A stretch of 17,030 bases of DNA from Bacteroidales bacterium UBA1458 (GTDB lineage Bacteria > Bacteroidota > Bacteroidia > Bacteroidales > VadinHA17). This document shows positions 1 through 8,057 of the stretch, piece by piece. The notes under the pieces are model-generated. The model worked only from the letters and a program-made list of their open reading frames with translations. It did no database searches and had not been told where the DNA came from. The DNA lies in the NCBI GenBank assembly GCA_002325785.1, contig DCSU01000109.1, positions 22,940-39,969 on the forward strand, written 5' to 3'. How positions within the stretch are numbered: the first letter of the stretch is position 1; each line of letters opens with the position of its first letter. A program made the position numbers and the translations under genes.

Positions 1-2
1 TC

Positions 3-869
3 AAAGGATCAGAACTCCTGACCAGGTTACTCACTGACAAAGAGACTTCGATAGTAGGTATCGACCAGACAGGGGTTCTTCATTTTCACGGAAGTTTCAG
101 AAATGCCGGGGTGCTGGAATCTGCACTGGAATCACTTGATCATGATAAGTATGGGCAACTGGTAAAAAAGGAGAAATCATTGATAATGAATATTTATGAA
201 GAATTATTCGATCATCAGTCTTTTACCGGAAGATCAGGGACATTCTATGCCTATGAAGGTTTGGGCAGTATATACTGGCACATGGTATCCAAACTTCTGC
301 TTGCTGCTCAGGAATGTTTTTTCAGGGCTATAGGTGAAGGTGTGGAAGGAGGGCTGTCTGCTCAACTGAAAGAACACTATTTTGACATCAAAGCCGGAAT
401 AGGAATGTATAAGTCCCCCGGATTGTACGGCGCATTTCCAACAGATGCCTATTCACATACCCCTGGAAATTCGGGTGCCAAACAGCCGGGGATGACCGGG
501 CAGGTTAAAGAAGATGTTATTTCAAGGATGAGAGAGCTTGGTGTTAATATAGAAGCAGGAAAGATTCAATTTGATACATCACTCCTTAATCAAGCCGAAT
601 TCCCGGAGCGGGATGGAGAATTCACCTGCATGGCCATAGATGGCAGAACCGTAAAAATTCACCTTTCTGCCCACCAGCTTGCCTTCACTATTTGCCAGGT
701 GCCTGTTATCTATTCGGTATCTGACCGGAAAGAAATAGAAGTTATATTTAACGGAGATGAAATTTTAAGAATCAAGGGTGATTTGCTTGACCTTAAATCA
801 AGTGAAATGATCTTCAACCGCAGCGGAGAAATAAAGCAACTAAAAGTCTCAGTTAAGCTGCACTCCTGA
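3..869 (+). CDS. C-terminal part of a large unrecognised protein (5' end outside window)
   Basis: The reading frame is open from the first bases of the window to the stop at 867-869, giving 288 visible residues. A GTG at 111 would be a possible start, but the frame runs on upstream of it without a stop and with protein-like composition, so the gene most likely begins outside the window. The visible part has an aromatic, helical stretch (YEGLGSIYWHMVSKLLLAAQ), then a Gly/Pro/Tyr-rich segment (GAFPTDAYSHTP, then KQPGMTGQVKED), and ends in a beta-rich tail with alternating charged and hydrophobic residues. The helix plus Gly/Tyr loop is reminiscent of the end of an alpha/alpha-barrel sugar-active enzyme with a small beta-sandwich behind it. 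That is only an impression, and I do not recognise the family with confidence. It reads in the same direction as the GH3 gene 208 bases downstream, which would fit a carbohydrate role. There is no signal peptide in the visible part. Confidence 0.7.
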   Translation, partial: KGSELLTRLLTDKETSIVGIDQTGVLHFHGSFRNAGVLESALESLDHDKYGQLVKKEKSLIMNIYEELFDHQSFTGRSGTFYAYEGLGSIYWHMVSKLLLAAQECFFRAIGEGVEGGLSAQLKEHYFDIKAGIGMYKSPGLYGAFPTDAYSHTPGNSGAKQPGMTGQVKEDVISRMRELGVNIEAGKIQFDTSLLNQAEFPERDGEFTCMAIDGRTVKIHLSAHQLAFTICQVPVIYSVSDRKEIEVIFNGDEILRIKGDLLDLKSSEMIFNRSGEIKQLKVSVKLHS

Positions 870-1077
870 AATACGATAAATTTCACCACAACATCCACCT
901 GCTGTAACGCCGGCATTGCGTACACCGGCGGTCGGATGATCTTTGACAGCCCCGTTAGGATTACACGCATAAATAATTAAATTTGCCGCATCTTTTTATA
1001 TATACCCGTGGTAGTCAATGCAGCTGATTCTTGTTCGATCCGGCAACAATAATAAAGTAATTAAAAGAGATAAATAA

Positions 1078-3339
1078 ATGAATCTATTCAACCATTCTCT
1101 AATTACAATCGCGGTTTTCCTGTCCTTGGCGGGCAGTTCCTGCACGACTGATGTACAGGTCACTGATGAGGCTGATGCAAGGGCAGTAAAAATGCTCGCG
1201 CAGATGACCCTTGATGAGAAGATTGGTCAGATGTCACAGCTTGACATTGGATATTTCAGGGATACTGAACAGCTCAGACAGGCAGTCAGGGAAGGCAGAT
1301 GCGGTTCCCTCTTGAACTTTTCCGGTGCGGAGCAGGTCAATGAAATACAGCGTATAGCGGTGGAGGAAAGCAGGCTCGGTATACCCCTGATCATAGGAAG
1401 GGATGTCATTCACGGTTTCCGCACGATTTTCCCGATTCCCCTGGGTATGGCAGCATCGTGGAACCCGGAAAATGTCAAGAAGGCTTTTCGCATTTCTGCC
1501 ATTGAAGCTTCATCGCAAGGTATAAGGTGGTCTTTTGCTCCTATGATAGACATCACCTGGGACCCTCGCTGGGGGAGGATAGCTGAAGGATGCGGTGAAG
1601 ACCCCTTCCTGGTTTCTTCTATGGCCACGGCAATTGTTGAGGGTTTGCAGGGCGACAGCCTGACTGATCCGACTGCACTGGCAGCCTGTGCCAAGCATTA
1701 CGCGGGATACGGCTTCGCTGAAGGGGGCCGTGATTACAATACTACCTATATTTCAGAGCCGGTTTTAAGGAACGTAGTGCTCAAACCCTTTAAAGCTGCA
1801 ATGGATGCAGGAGCTCTGTCATTCATGTCTGCATTCAATGACCTCAATGGAGTACCTGCGTCGGCAAATGAGTTTACCCTCCGCACTGTTCTGCGTGAAG
1901 AGTGGAAATTTAACGGATTTGTTGTCAGTGACTGGGGGTCTGTGGTGGAACTGGTTGAGCACGGGTATGCCTTCGATGAGAAGGATGCAGCAGCAAAGGC
2001 AATAAAAGCCGGGGTTGACATGGAGATGGCTACAACGGCCTATTTTGACAATGGAAAGAGTCTGCTTGAAGAGAAGAAGATTACCCTGAAAGAAATTGAC
2101 CAGGCAGTATTGAACATTCTAAGTGCAAAGTATAAACTGGGGCTCTTTGAAAATCCTTATACCGATCCTGATGATGAAAAGAAAATCCTGGCCCCTGCCT
2201 TTATTGAGCATGCACGTACAGTGGCAAGGGAGAGTACGGTGTTGCTGAAGAATGACGGCAAGACGTTGCCCCTGCGGACGGATATCTCCTCAGTAGCCGT
2301 GATAGGTCCCCTGGCTGACGCACCCCGTGAACAGCTGGGAACATGGTGCTTTGACGGCCGTGGAGAGAACTCCGTCACCCCTTTGCAAGCCATCAGGGAA
2401 GTTATCGGAGAAAAAAAAGTCAATTATGTCAGCGGGTTGAAGTACAGTCGTGATAAGAATAAATCACAGTTTAATGCTGCCATTGCCGCCGCCGCAAAGT
2501 CTGACGCAATACTCTTTTTTGCAGGCGAAGAGAGGGTCCTTTCAGGTGAGGCTCATTCCCGGGGTGAAATTGATCTGCCCGGAATTCAGAGAGAACTTAT
2601 CTCTGCACTCTCAAATACAGGTAAGCCACTTATCATGGTTGTGATGGCAGGACGCCCTCTTGCCATTGGCGATGAGATAAATGTAGCTGACGCCGTCCTC
2701 TACGCATGGCATGGCGGTACTATGGCAGGCCCGGCACTGGCAGACCTCATCTTCGGAAAGGAGTCTCCCTCAGGAAAGCTGCCGGTCACTTTTGTCAAGG
2801 GGTCAGGGCAGATACCGTTTTATTATTATCATAAGAATACTGGAAGACCGGCCTTCCCCCAATCATGGATACCCATAGACAGTATTCCAATTGATTACAT
2901 ACAGGCTTCAGAGGGGTACAAGTCGTTGCTGATGGATTATGGTTACAAACCGCTTTTCCCCTTCGGTTACGGGCTCAGTTACACAACTTTCACCTACAGC
3001 GATCTCAGCCTCTCCGATGATTCAATGAGCACAAAAGGATCAATAACGGTTAAGGCCAGGGTGACCAACAGCGGTGAGTGGGATGCCGATGAGATCGTTC
3101 AGTTTTACATCCGTGACAGGGTCGGCAGCATAACACGTCCGGTGAAGGAGCTGAAGGGTTACAAACGCCTTAATATCAAAAAGGGAGAGACAACTGAGGT
3201 GGAGTTCCTCCTCACGGCAGCTGACCTCGCTTTCTTCAACGGCAAGGAGACTCTTACCGAACCCGGAGAGTTTGATGTTTGGATTGGTCCCAATTCTGAC
3301 GAGGGGCTCCATGCCGAATTTATTGTTGAGTTGAATTAA
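1078..3339 (+). CDS. Glycoside hydrolase family 3 beta-glucosidase, probable lipoprotein
   Basis: A 753-residue enzyme expected to remove terminal glucose (or a related sugar) from the non-reducing end of beta-linked oligosaccharides. The N-terminus is a short signal peptide ending in a loose lipobox with Cys22 (AGSSC), so it is probably anchored in the periplasm or outer membrane. The GH3 TIM-barrel domain spans about 35-360. It shows GRD at 107-109, WDPRWGR at 161-167, KHYAGYG from 206, and the nucleophile motif VVSDWG with Asp285. The alpha/beta sandwich spans about 380-580; its Glu-rich loop (484-497, including GEAHSRGE) should supply the acid/base. After PFGYGLSYTTF (628-638) comes a fibronectin-III-like domain to the end, as in BglX-type enzymes. 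Length and domain order are normal and all key residues are present. The ATG at 1078 fits the signal peptide. A GH16 beta-glucanase remnant directly downstream suggests a beta-1,3-glucan substrate; this is inference. Confidence 0.95.
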   Translation: MNLFNHSLITIAVFLSLAGSSCTTDVQVTDEADARAVKMLAQMTLDEKIGQMSQLDIGYFRDTEQLRQAVREGRCGSLLNFSGAEQVNEIQRIAVEESRLGIPLIIGRDVIHGFRTIFPIPLGMAASWNPENVKKAFRISAIEASSQGIRWSFAPMIDITWDPRWGRIAEGCGEDPFLVSSMATAIVEGLQGDSLTDPTALAACAKHYAGYGFAEGGRDYNTTYISEPVLRNVVLKPFKAAMDAGALSFMSAFNDLNGVPASANEFTLRTVLREEWKFNGFVVSDWGSVVELVEHGYAFDEKDAAAKAIKAGVDMEMATTAYFDNGKSLLEEKKITLKEIDQAVLNILSAKYKLGLFENPYTDPDDEKKILAPAFIEHARTVARESTVLLKNDGKTLPLRTDISSVAVIGPLADAPREQLGTWCFDGRGENSVTPLQAIREVIGEKKVNYVSGLKYSRDKNKSQFNAAIAAAAKSDAILFFAGEERVLSGEAHSRGEIDLPGIQRELISALSNTGKPLIMVVMAGRPLAIGDEINVADAVLYAWHGGTMAGPALADLIFGKESPSGKLPVTFVKGSGQIPFYYYHKNTGRPAFPQSWIPIDSIPIDYIQASEGYKSLLMDYGYKPLFPFGYGLSYTTFTYSDLSLSDDSMSTKGSITVKARVTNSGEWDADEIVQFYIRDRVGSITRPVKELKGYKRLNIKKGETTEVEFLLTAADLAFFNGKETLTEPGEFDVWIGPNSDEGLHAEFIVELN

Positions 3340-3401
3340 CTGAATGATCATGAAAATGATACATTCCGGATGGAGCAAAATATTACACCGCTGACAGGCT
3401 T

Positions 3402-3521
3402 ATGAAAGCCGATCTGCTTCTTAATGTAGCTGTGGGAGGCAACTGGGGCGGTGCCATGGGTATCGATGATACAATATTCCCCCGTACCATGGTAGTTGAT
3501 TATGTAAGAGTTTACCAGTAG
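3402..3521 (+). pseudogene. Orphan C-terminal fragment of a GH16 beta-glucanase (laminarinase-like)
   Basis: The frame ending in TAG at 3519-3521 encodes the typical C-terminal end of a family 16 endo-beta-glucanase. DLLLNVAVGGNWGG starts at about 3411, followed by GIDD, IFP and the closing VDYVRVYQ. In intact enzymes this is the last strand region of the beta-jelly-roll. Only about 37 recognisable residues are left; the catalytic ExDxxE region and everything before it are missing. The frame stays open back to 3360, after a stop at 3357-3359, but the residues before 3411 do not look like GH16, so the break point is probably near 3405-3411. An ATG at 3402 could give a 39-residue peptide, but nothing suggests it is made. 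The fragment lies 62 bases after the GH3 stop in the same direction, and 21 bases before the end of the convergent CotH-like gene. Most likely it is what a deletion left of a GH16 gene that followed the GH3 gene. Confidence 0.82.
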
Positions 3522-3542
3522 CAGTATTTTATAGCCTCACCT

Positions 3543-5570
3543 TTACTCTTTTATGAACTTTACAGCCTGGCTGCCTGTGGCCGTAAAGACGCTGACAATG
3601 TAGGTGCCTCTGACCAGTCCGCTGACATCCACCGTACAAAGGCTGTCGTCACATCTCAGCACCATGATGCGGTTGCCCCTGATGTCATAGATGCTAATGC
3701 TGCTTATCTCCATTTCGGAGCTGATGCTGAGAATATCCCGTACCGGATTGGGGAAAATGGTGAAATTAATTCCGGCTGCCGGAGTATCCATTGAAGTAAT
3801 AAGATCATTTGAAGCGGTCCAGCTTTCCGGCAGGCTATTGTCAAGAGTCAGGCCTGCAAGCATCAGGTAGTAGCCATTGCCGTCGGCATCAGGCCAGGGA
3901 CTCGCATCTGAATATTCAACATGATCGACAACATTCCCGAAGGCATCAGACAGAACCAGTTGCTCCCCGCTGTTTGATAGCAGCCTCGTAAATTCTCCGA
4001 AGGGAGCGAATCCGTATTTCGACTGGAAGACGGTAGCATTGCTCGCTATTATAACGCACAGGCCTGCACCCAGTGTTGTATTTGCCGGGAACTGGTAAAC
4101 AAACCCGGTACCCCGGAAATATATGCCGCTGAGGTTGGCCGATGTGCTTCCGGTGTTTCGGATCTCAATGAATTCCAACTCATCTGCGTCAGGGAACTGT
4201 GTAGAACTCTGCGGGTGATAATTGATTTTTGTAATCGTCAGTTGCGGAACTGCCACATTGCTGCAGGCGCTGAATGATCCTAGATTGGCGGTCATCCAGG
4301 CTATCCGTGCTGCAATAAACGACTTGATATTTGCTATGCGCTGCGTGTGGCTTCCGCTCTTGCCCCATCGCTGGTAATCCCTCGCAACAGCCTCGGAAAT
4401 CAATGCTGCCGTCTGGTCAATGAAGTCCTCGAGCAATGCATGGTTCAATGGCTGTCCGGGCTGGGTGAGCTCGTTCCACCGTTTTGACAGGTAGCACCTG
4501 AACTGCGAATTATAAAAGAGGTCGTACCAAAACCTGGAACCGTCGTTCCCGCCATACTGGAACTGCCACACGTATGTTTTGCTCCGGTCAAAAGACCACA
4601 TGAAGAGGTCATTCCCGTATGTCAGGTCGAAATCCCATAACGGCCCTGCCCTCAGCTTACCGTTCCGGTCCTTGTGGAAATAGGTGCTGTAGGTGTAGGC
4701 GTCAGCGTTGGAGGCAAACTCATTTATGATCATAAAATCAATGAATGAGGGGACATCAATGAGAGAGGGATACCCATTGACCACCGACAAGTTACCATTT
4801 TTTGCAGCGGTTTCGAGATTGAAGAATACACTCCTGATATAGTTGACCTGGGCAGTGGTTGCATTTTCCTGTTTGGGAAGTTCAAGTATGTAATCGATAT
4901 TGGCACCGTTCCATGAATACATGGTCCAGTTAATATAGTCATCACCGGTTGTCTTGTCAGCCTTGACGATATACCCTCCCGAAAGGTCCGGCAGTAGATT
5001 GTCAGTTGTGCTAATTTTGGTTACGTCAATCCTATCATCGTCGGCCTTAAGCTTCTCCTGAAGGATATAGAGCCCGTGGTATACATTGTTGATGATCACC
5101 TCACAATACCTGGCCCGCGAGGCGTAATTGCCCATCTGGCGCGACAGGCTGTGGCAGAGGTAATCGCGTATGAGGGCGGTATCGAATACCATTCCGCCCA
5201 GGATCCAGTCATTCTCCTCTGGCATACCCAGTAGGCTGACGTTGTTGTTTGTCACGTCATCAGCCATGCGTGTGGTCAGTCCGTAGCTTTTTTTGGGCGA
5301 TACCTGTGATGAGGATCCTCTGATCTCAATTCCGATCCGGCCGTTGTAGTTCAGGTAGATTGGATTACTCTGATCAGATACGTAGTTTCGTTGTCCGGCT
5401 CCCCTGTCTATTATCTTCATTGTGGCCATGGCCTTCGGCTCATCGGGGATGGATACGCCACCGTCTGTGGCGATAATGACAATGGGAAGATTGCTGTCTG
5501 TAAGAGTCTGCCCTAATGAGGGTACGAGAATTACAAACAAAAAGATGATATTGATAAAGAATTTTTTCAT
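3543..5570 (-). CDS. Secreted CotH-kinase-family protein with lamin-tail domain and T9SS sorting domain
   Basis: 675 residues. A signal peptide (about 1-20, ending PSLGQ) is followed by a CotH domain (about 28-430). CotH proteins are atypical protein kinases, first described as spore-coat kinases of Bacillus. Visible family motifs are IEIRGSSSQ with PKKSYGL (81-97), YHGLYILQEK (164-173), the stretch NEFASNAD (283-290) and GPLWDFDLTYG (309-319). The acidic residues D290, D313 and D315 are candidates for catalysis and metal binding. Residues about 445-590 form a lamin-tail domain (ELEFIEIRNTG, then GEQLVLSDAFGNVVDHVEY), often found on large secreted bacterial proteins. The last 75 residues are a type A type IX secretion sorting domain: FPNPV (606-610), an IYDIRGN strand, and a final GTYIVSV and VKFIKE. 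The protein is therefore probably exported through the Por system to the cell surface or medium. It is transcribed alone, convergent with the GH3/GH16 region and divergent from thrB. Its phosphorylation target, if any, is unknown. Confidence 0.93.
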   Translation of the reverse strand: MKKFFINIIFLFVILVPSLGQTLTDSNLPIVIIATDGGVSIPDEPKAMATMKIIDRGAGQRNYVSDQSNPIYLNYNGRIGIEIRGSSSQVSPKKSYGLTTRMADDVTNNNVSLLGMPEENDWILGGMVFDTALIRDYLCHSLSRQMGNYASRARYCEVIINNVYHGLYILQEKLKADDDRIDVTKISTTDNLLPDLSGGYIVKADKTTGDDYINWTMYSWNGANIDYILELPKQENATTAQVNYIRSVFFNLETAAKNGNLSVVNGYPSLIDVPSFIDFMIINEFASNADAYTYSTYFHKDRNGKLRAGPLWDFDLTYGNDLFMWSFDRSKTYVWQFQYGGNDGSRFWYDLFYNSQFRCYLSKRWNELTQPGQPLNHALLEDFIDQTAALISEAVARDYQRWGKSGSHTQRIANIKSFIAARIAWMTANLGSFSACSNVAVPQLTITKINYHPQSSTQFPDADELEFIEIRNTGSTSANLSGIYFRGTGFVYQFPANTTLGAGLCVIIASNATVFQSKYGFAPFGEFTRLLSNSGEQLVLSDAFGNVVDHVEYSDASPWPDADGNGYYLMLAGLTLDNSLPESWTASNDLITSMDTPAAGINFTIFPNPVRDILSISSEMEISSISIYDIRGNRIMVLRCDDSLCTVDVSGLVRGTYIVSVFTATGSQAVKFIKE

Positions 5571-5591
5571 TCAGACCTGACGGTGTGGGAC

Positions 5592-5599
5592 CAAAAATA
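5592..5599 (-). promoter_or_regulatory. Bacteroidota-type -7 box upstream of the CotH-like gene
   Basis: Read on the minus strand, the sequence is TATTTTTG, an exact match to the Bacteroidota -7 consensus TAnnTTTG. It lies about 21 bases before the ATG of the CotH-like gene, so the leader would be short. No convincing -33 TTTG is present at the usual distance, so the call rests on the -7 element alone. Confidence 0.45.
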
Positions 5600-5742
5600 G
5601 TAATAATAAAATAACAGTACTTATTATCCGTCATACGGAAGTGACGAATGAATGTTTCTGTAAGAATTCATTAATTGCTGTTATTCTTCTGGCCTTGCTA
5701 TAAAATTGTCATATGAAATGATCCGGATGTCACGGCTTCGGG

Positions 5743-5750
5743 TATTTTTG
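5743..5750 (+). promoter_or_regulatory. Bacteroidota-type -7 box upstream of thrB
   Basis: TATTTTTG matches TAnnTTTG exactly and sits 33 bases before the thrB start codon. A start of transcription near 5757 would leave a leader of roughly 25 bases. A -33 TTTG is not evident at 19-21 bases upstream. The 213-base divergent gap also holds two small overlapping inverted repeats (TCCGT-CAT-ACGGA at 5627-5639 and CGTCA/TGACG at 5629-5646), too short to call an operator. No leader peptide rich in Thr or Ile codons is visible. Confidence 0.45.
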
Positions 5751-5783
5751 CAGATATACAATCAATAATTAACAACTGAACTG

Positions 5784-6710
5784 ATGGGCAAAAGGGTCAG
5801 GGTAAAAGCTCCCGCAACAGTATCGAACCTGAACTGCGGGTTTGATGTGCTCGGGTTTGCTGTCAGTGAGCCTTATGACATTGTTGAACTGGAGTTGACT
5901 GACACCGCGACAGTTGATATTGAAGAGATAAGGGGATGTGACTCCCTGAGCACCGATCCTGAGAAAAATGTTGTTGGAGCCGTACTCAGAGCAATGGCTT
6001 CAGCTTCCGGCACTACTGCCGGATTCAGGGTCATTATCGAAAAAGGGATAATGCCGGGAAGCGGAATAGGATCGAGTGCAGCCAGTTCGGCTGCGGCAGC
6101 ATTGGCTGCCAATCTCCTCCTGGCAAATCGTTTCACGCTCATCGAACTGGTGAGGTTTGCAATGGAAGGGGAGAGGCTGGCCTCCGGCACGGCCCATGCC
6201 GATAATGTTGCTCCGGCATTATACGGAGGGATCACGCTTGTCAGGAGCTACAACCCGCTTGATATTGTGCGGCTGAATGTGCCACACGAGCTATTCTGCG
6301 TCATCATCCACCCGGAATTGGAGATAAAGACATCGGTGGCGCGGGGCCTGCTGGATCCTCAGCTGCCCCTGTCAACTGCTGTAAGACAGTGGGGCAATGT
6401 AGGCGGACTGGTTGCGGGGCTCTTCAGCGAGGATTATGACCTAATAGGCAGGTCGCTTGAGGATTATGTGGCGGAACCGAAAAGGGCCGGCCTGATACCT
6501 GGCTTCCGTGAGATGAAAGAGCGGGCCATTGCCAGCGGAGCTCTGGGGGCAGGCATATCCGGATCGGGTCCCTCAGTATTCGCACTCTGCAGGGGAGAAG
6601 CATCTGCTGCCGGAGTGATGATGAGCATGCAGGAGGTCATGCTAAAGGCCCGCATTAACTACAAATCCTACCTGTCGCCGGTAAGCCTTAAAGGTGCAGA
6701 TATCTGCTAA
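5784..6710 (+). CDS. thrB: Homoserine kinase
   Basis: A 308-residue cytoplasmic GHMP-family kinase that phosphorylates L-homoserine to O-phospho-L-homoserine with ATP, the second-last step of threonine synthesis. The N-terminus has the family signature APATVSNLNCGFDVLGFA (9-26). The ATP-binding GHMP loop is PGSGIGSSAASSAAAA (91-106). The substrate region EGERLASGTAHADNVAPALYGG (129-150) holds the conserved Glu and His, and the glycine-rich motif GISGSGPS (257-264) lies near the end. Length is typical for the family. The ATG at 5784 follows an AT-rich leader without a clear Shine-Dalgarno site, as is usual in this phylum. It is followed 20 bases later by threonine synthase in the same direction. 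In many Bacteroidota the bifunctional aspartokinase/homoserine dehydrogenase gene thrA stands directly upstream, but here that place holds a divergent CotH-like gene. Confidence 0.96.
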   Translation: MGKRVRVKAPATVSNLNCGFDVLGFAVSEPYDIVELELTDTATVDIEEIRGCDSLSTDPEKNVVGAVLRAMASASGTTAGFRVIIEKGIMPGSGIGSSAASSAAAALAANLLLANRFTLIELVRFAMEGERLASGTAHADNVAPALYGGITLVRSYNPLDIVRLNVPHELFCVIIHPELEIKTSVARGLLDPQLPLSTAVRQWGNVGGLVAGLFSEDYDLIGRSLEDYVAEPKRAGLIPGFREMKERAIASGALGAGISGSGPSVFALCRGEASAAGVMMSMQEVMLKARINYKSYLSPVSLKGADIC

Positions 6711-6730
6711 AGAGATTATGCCTGACTGTA

Positions 6731-8032
6731 ATGCGCTATTATAATCTTAAAGACAATAAAGTAACTGCCGGATTCAGGGATGCGGTAATGCGCGGCATTT
6801 CCACGGATATGGGTCTCTTCATGCCTGACCGGATACCGGTAATGGACGCTGATTTCTTCAGACGATTACCCGGGATGTCACTTCCTGAGATAGCATTCGA
6901 AGTGGGTGCCCTCTACATTGGTGATGAGATACCGATGGCTGAATTTCGTCGCATCTGCGAAGAGGCCTTTGACTTTCCAGTAATACTCACGCAGGTTGAT
7001 GACAGGAAACAGGTGCTTGAACTCTTCCACGGACCCACAGCCGCATTCAAGGATTTTGGCGCGAGGTTCATGGCCGGGTGTTTCAGGTATTTCTCTGCCC
7101 GTGACGACAGGAAAACAGTCGTACTGGTGGCAACCTCCGGCGACACGGGCGGAGCCATTGCCTCCAGCTTTTTAGGCGTGGAGGGTGTGGATGTGATCAT
7201 CCTGTACCCCTCCGGGAAAGTCAGCACGCTCCAGGAGAACCAACTGACAACGATGGGTCAGAATATCACTGCTCTTGAAGTGGAAGGCACCTTTGACGAC
7301 TGCCAGGCGATGGCTAAGCGGGCTCTTTCAACTCTGAATACAGGTGACAGAATAAGGATTACTTCGGCCAACTCAATTAATATTGCCAGGCTGATCCCCC
7401 AGAGCTTTTACTACTACTACGCCGTGGGACAGGCGGGTGGCAGAAGCGTCATCTCCGTTCCCGGCGGCAACTTCGGAAACATAACGGCAGCTGCCATGGC
7501 CTGGAGGTCAGGCCTTCCTGTTGAACATCTGGTGGCTGCCACCAATATAAACAGAGTAGTCCCCGAATACCTGACTACCGGAGTGTTCAAACCCTCAGCC
7601 AGCATCCGGACCATTGCCAATGCAATGGATGTTGGCAATCCGGGCAACTTTGACAGGCTAAGAAAACTGTTTGATAATGATTTTGATATGATCAGATCAT
7701 CAGTATCCGGTTATTGGTTTGATGACGACCGGATCAGGCAGCATATCAGGGAGGAGTATTCCAGGACGGGTTATATCCTTGATCCGCACGGCGCGGTGGC
7801 AAGCCTGGGCTTGGACAGTTACCTGAATGAGCATCGCGGTTCAGCCGGAATCTTTGTTGAGACAGCCCATCCGGCAAAGTTTACTGGAATTGTGGAGCCG
7901 CTTATCGGAGTTGCTGTTGAGATGCCTCAAAGTCTCAGGGAGAGGTTAACAGGGGAGAAACAATCAATTGTTATGAAGTCAGAGTATGCCTGTCTTGCGG
8001 ATTACCTGACTGAGAGATATTCATTGAAGTAG
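6731..8032 (+). CDS. thrC: Threonine synthase
   Basis: A 433-residue cytoplasmic, PLP-dependent enzyme that converts O-phosphohomoserine to threonine and phosphate. The PLP lysine is Lys107 in FHGPTAAFKDFGARFM (99-114). The phosphate-binding regions follow: VATSGDTGGAIASSF, SANSINIARLIPQ with a run of Tyr, and the glycine motif VPGGNFGNITAAAMA. The late DPHGAVASLGL motif is also present. These place it in the threonine-synthase branch that resembles E. coli ThrC. The length matches that branch, and I see no missing residues or frameshift. It lies 20 bases behind thrB and 25 bases ahead of the sulfatase maturase gene, so all three could share one transcript from the promoter upstream of thrB. 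Confidence 0.96.
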   Translation: MRYYNLKDNKVTAGFRDAVMRGISTDMGLFMPDRIPVMDADFFRRLPGMSLPEIAFEVGALYIGDEIPMAEFRRICEEAFDFPVILTQVDDRKQVLELFHGPTAAFKDFGARFMAGCFRYFSARDDRKTVVLVATSGDTGGAIASSFLGVEGVDVIILYPSGKVSTLQENQLTTMGQNITALEVEGTFDDCQAMAKRALSTLNTGDRIRITSANSINIARLIPQSFYYYYAVGQAGGRSVISVPGGNFGNITAAAMAWRSGLPVEHLVAATNINRVVPEYLTTGVFKPSASIRTIANAMDVGNPGNFDRLRKLFDNDFDMIRSSVSGYWFDDDRIRQHIREEYSRTGYILDPHGAVASLGLDSYLNEHRGSAGIFVETAHPAKFTGIVEPLIGVAVEMPQSLRERLTGEKQSIVMKSEYACLADYLTERYSLK

Positions 8033-8057
8033 TTCATTATCACCTGTTACTGTAATT

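Noticed and set aside
908..930. GC-rich inverted repeat CGCCGG/CCGGCG with an 11-base loop after the first gene.
   Set aside because: The stem has only six pairs and no T-run follows, so it is not a convincing intrinsic terminator.
870..1077. About 48 open codons on the minus strand (roughly 858-1001) with protein-like composition, including GGCCGEIYRI.
   Set aside because: There is no start codon context, the frame is bounded by stops on both sides, the plus strand is equally open over the same bases, and I recognise no family.
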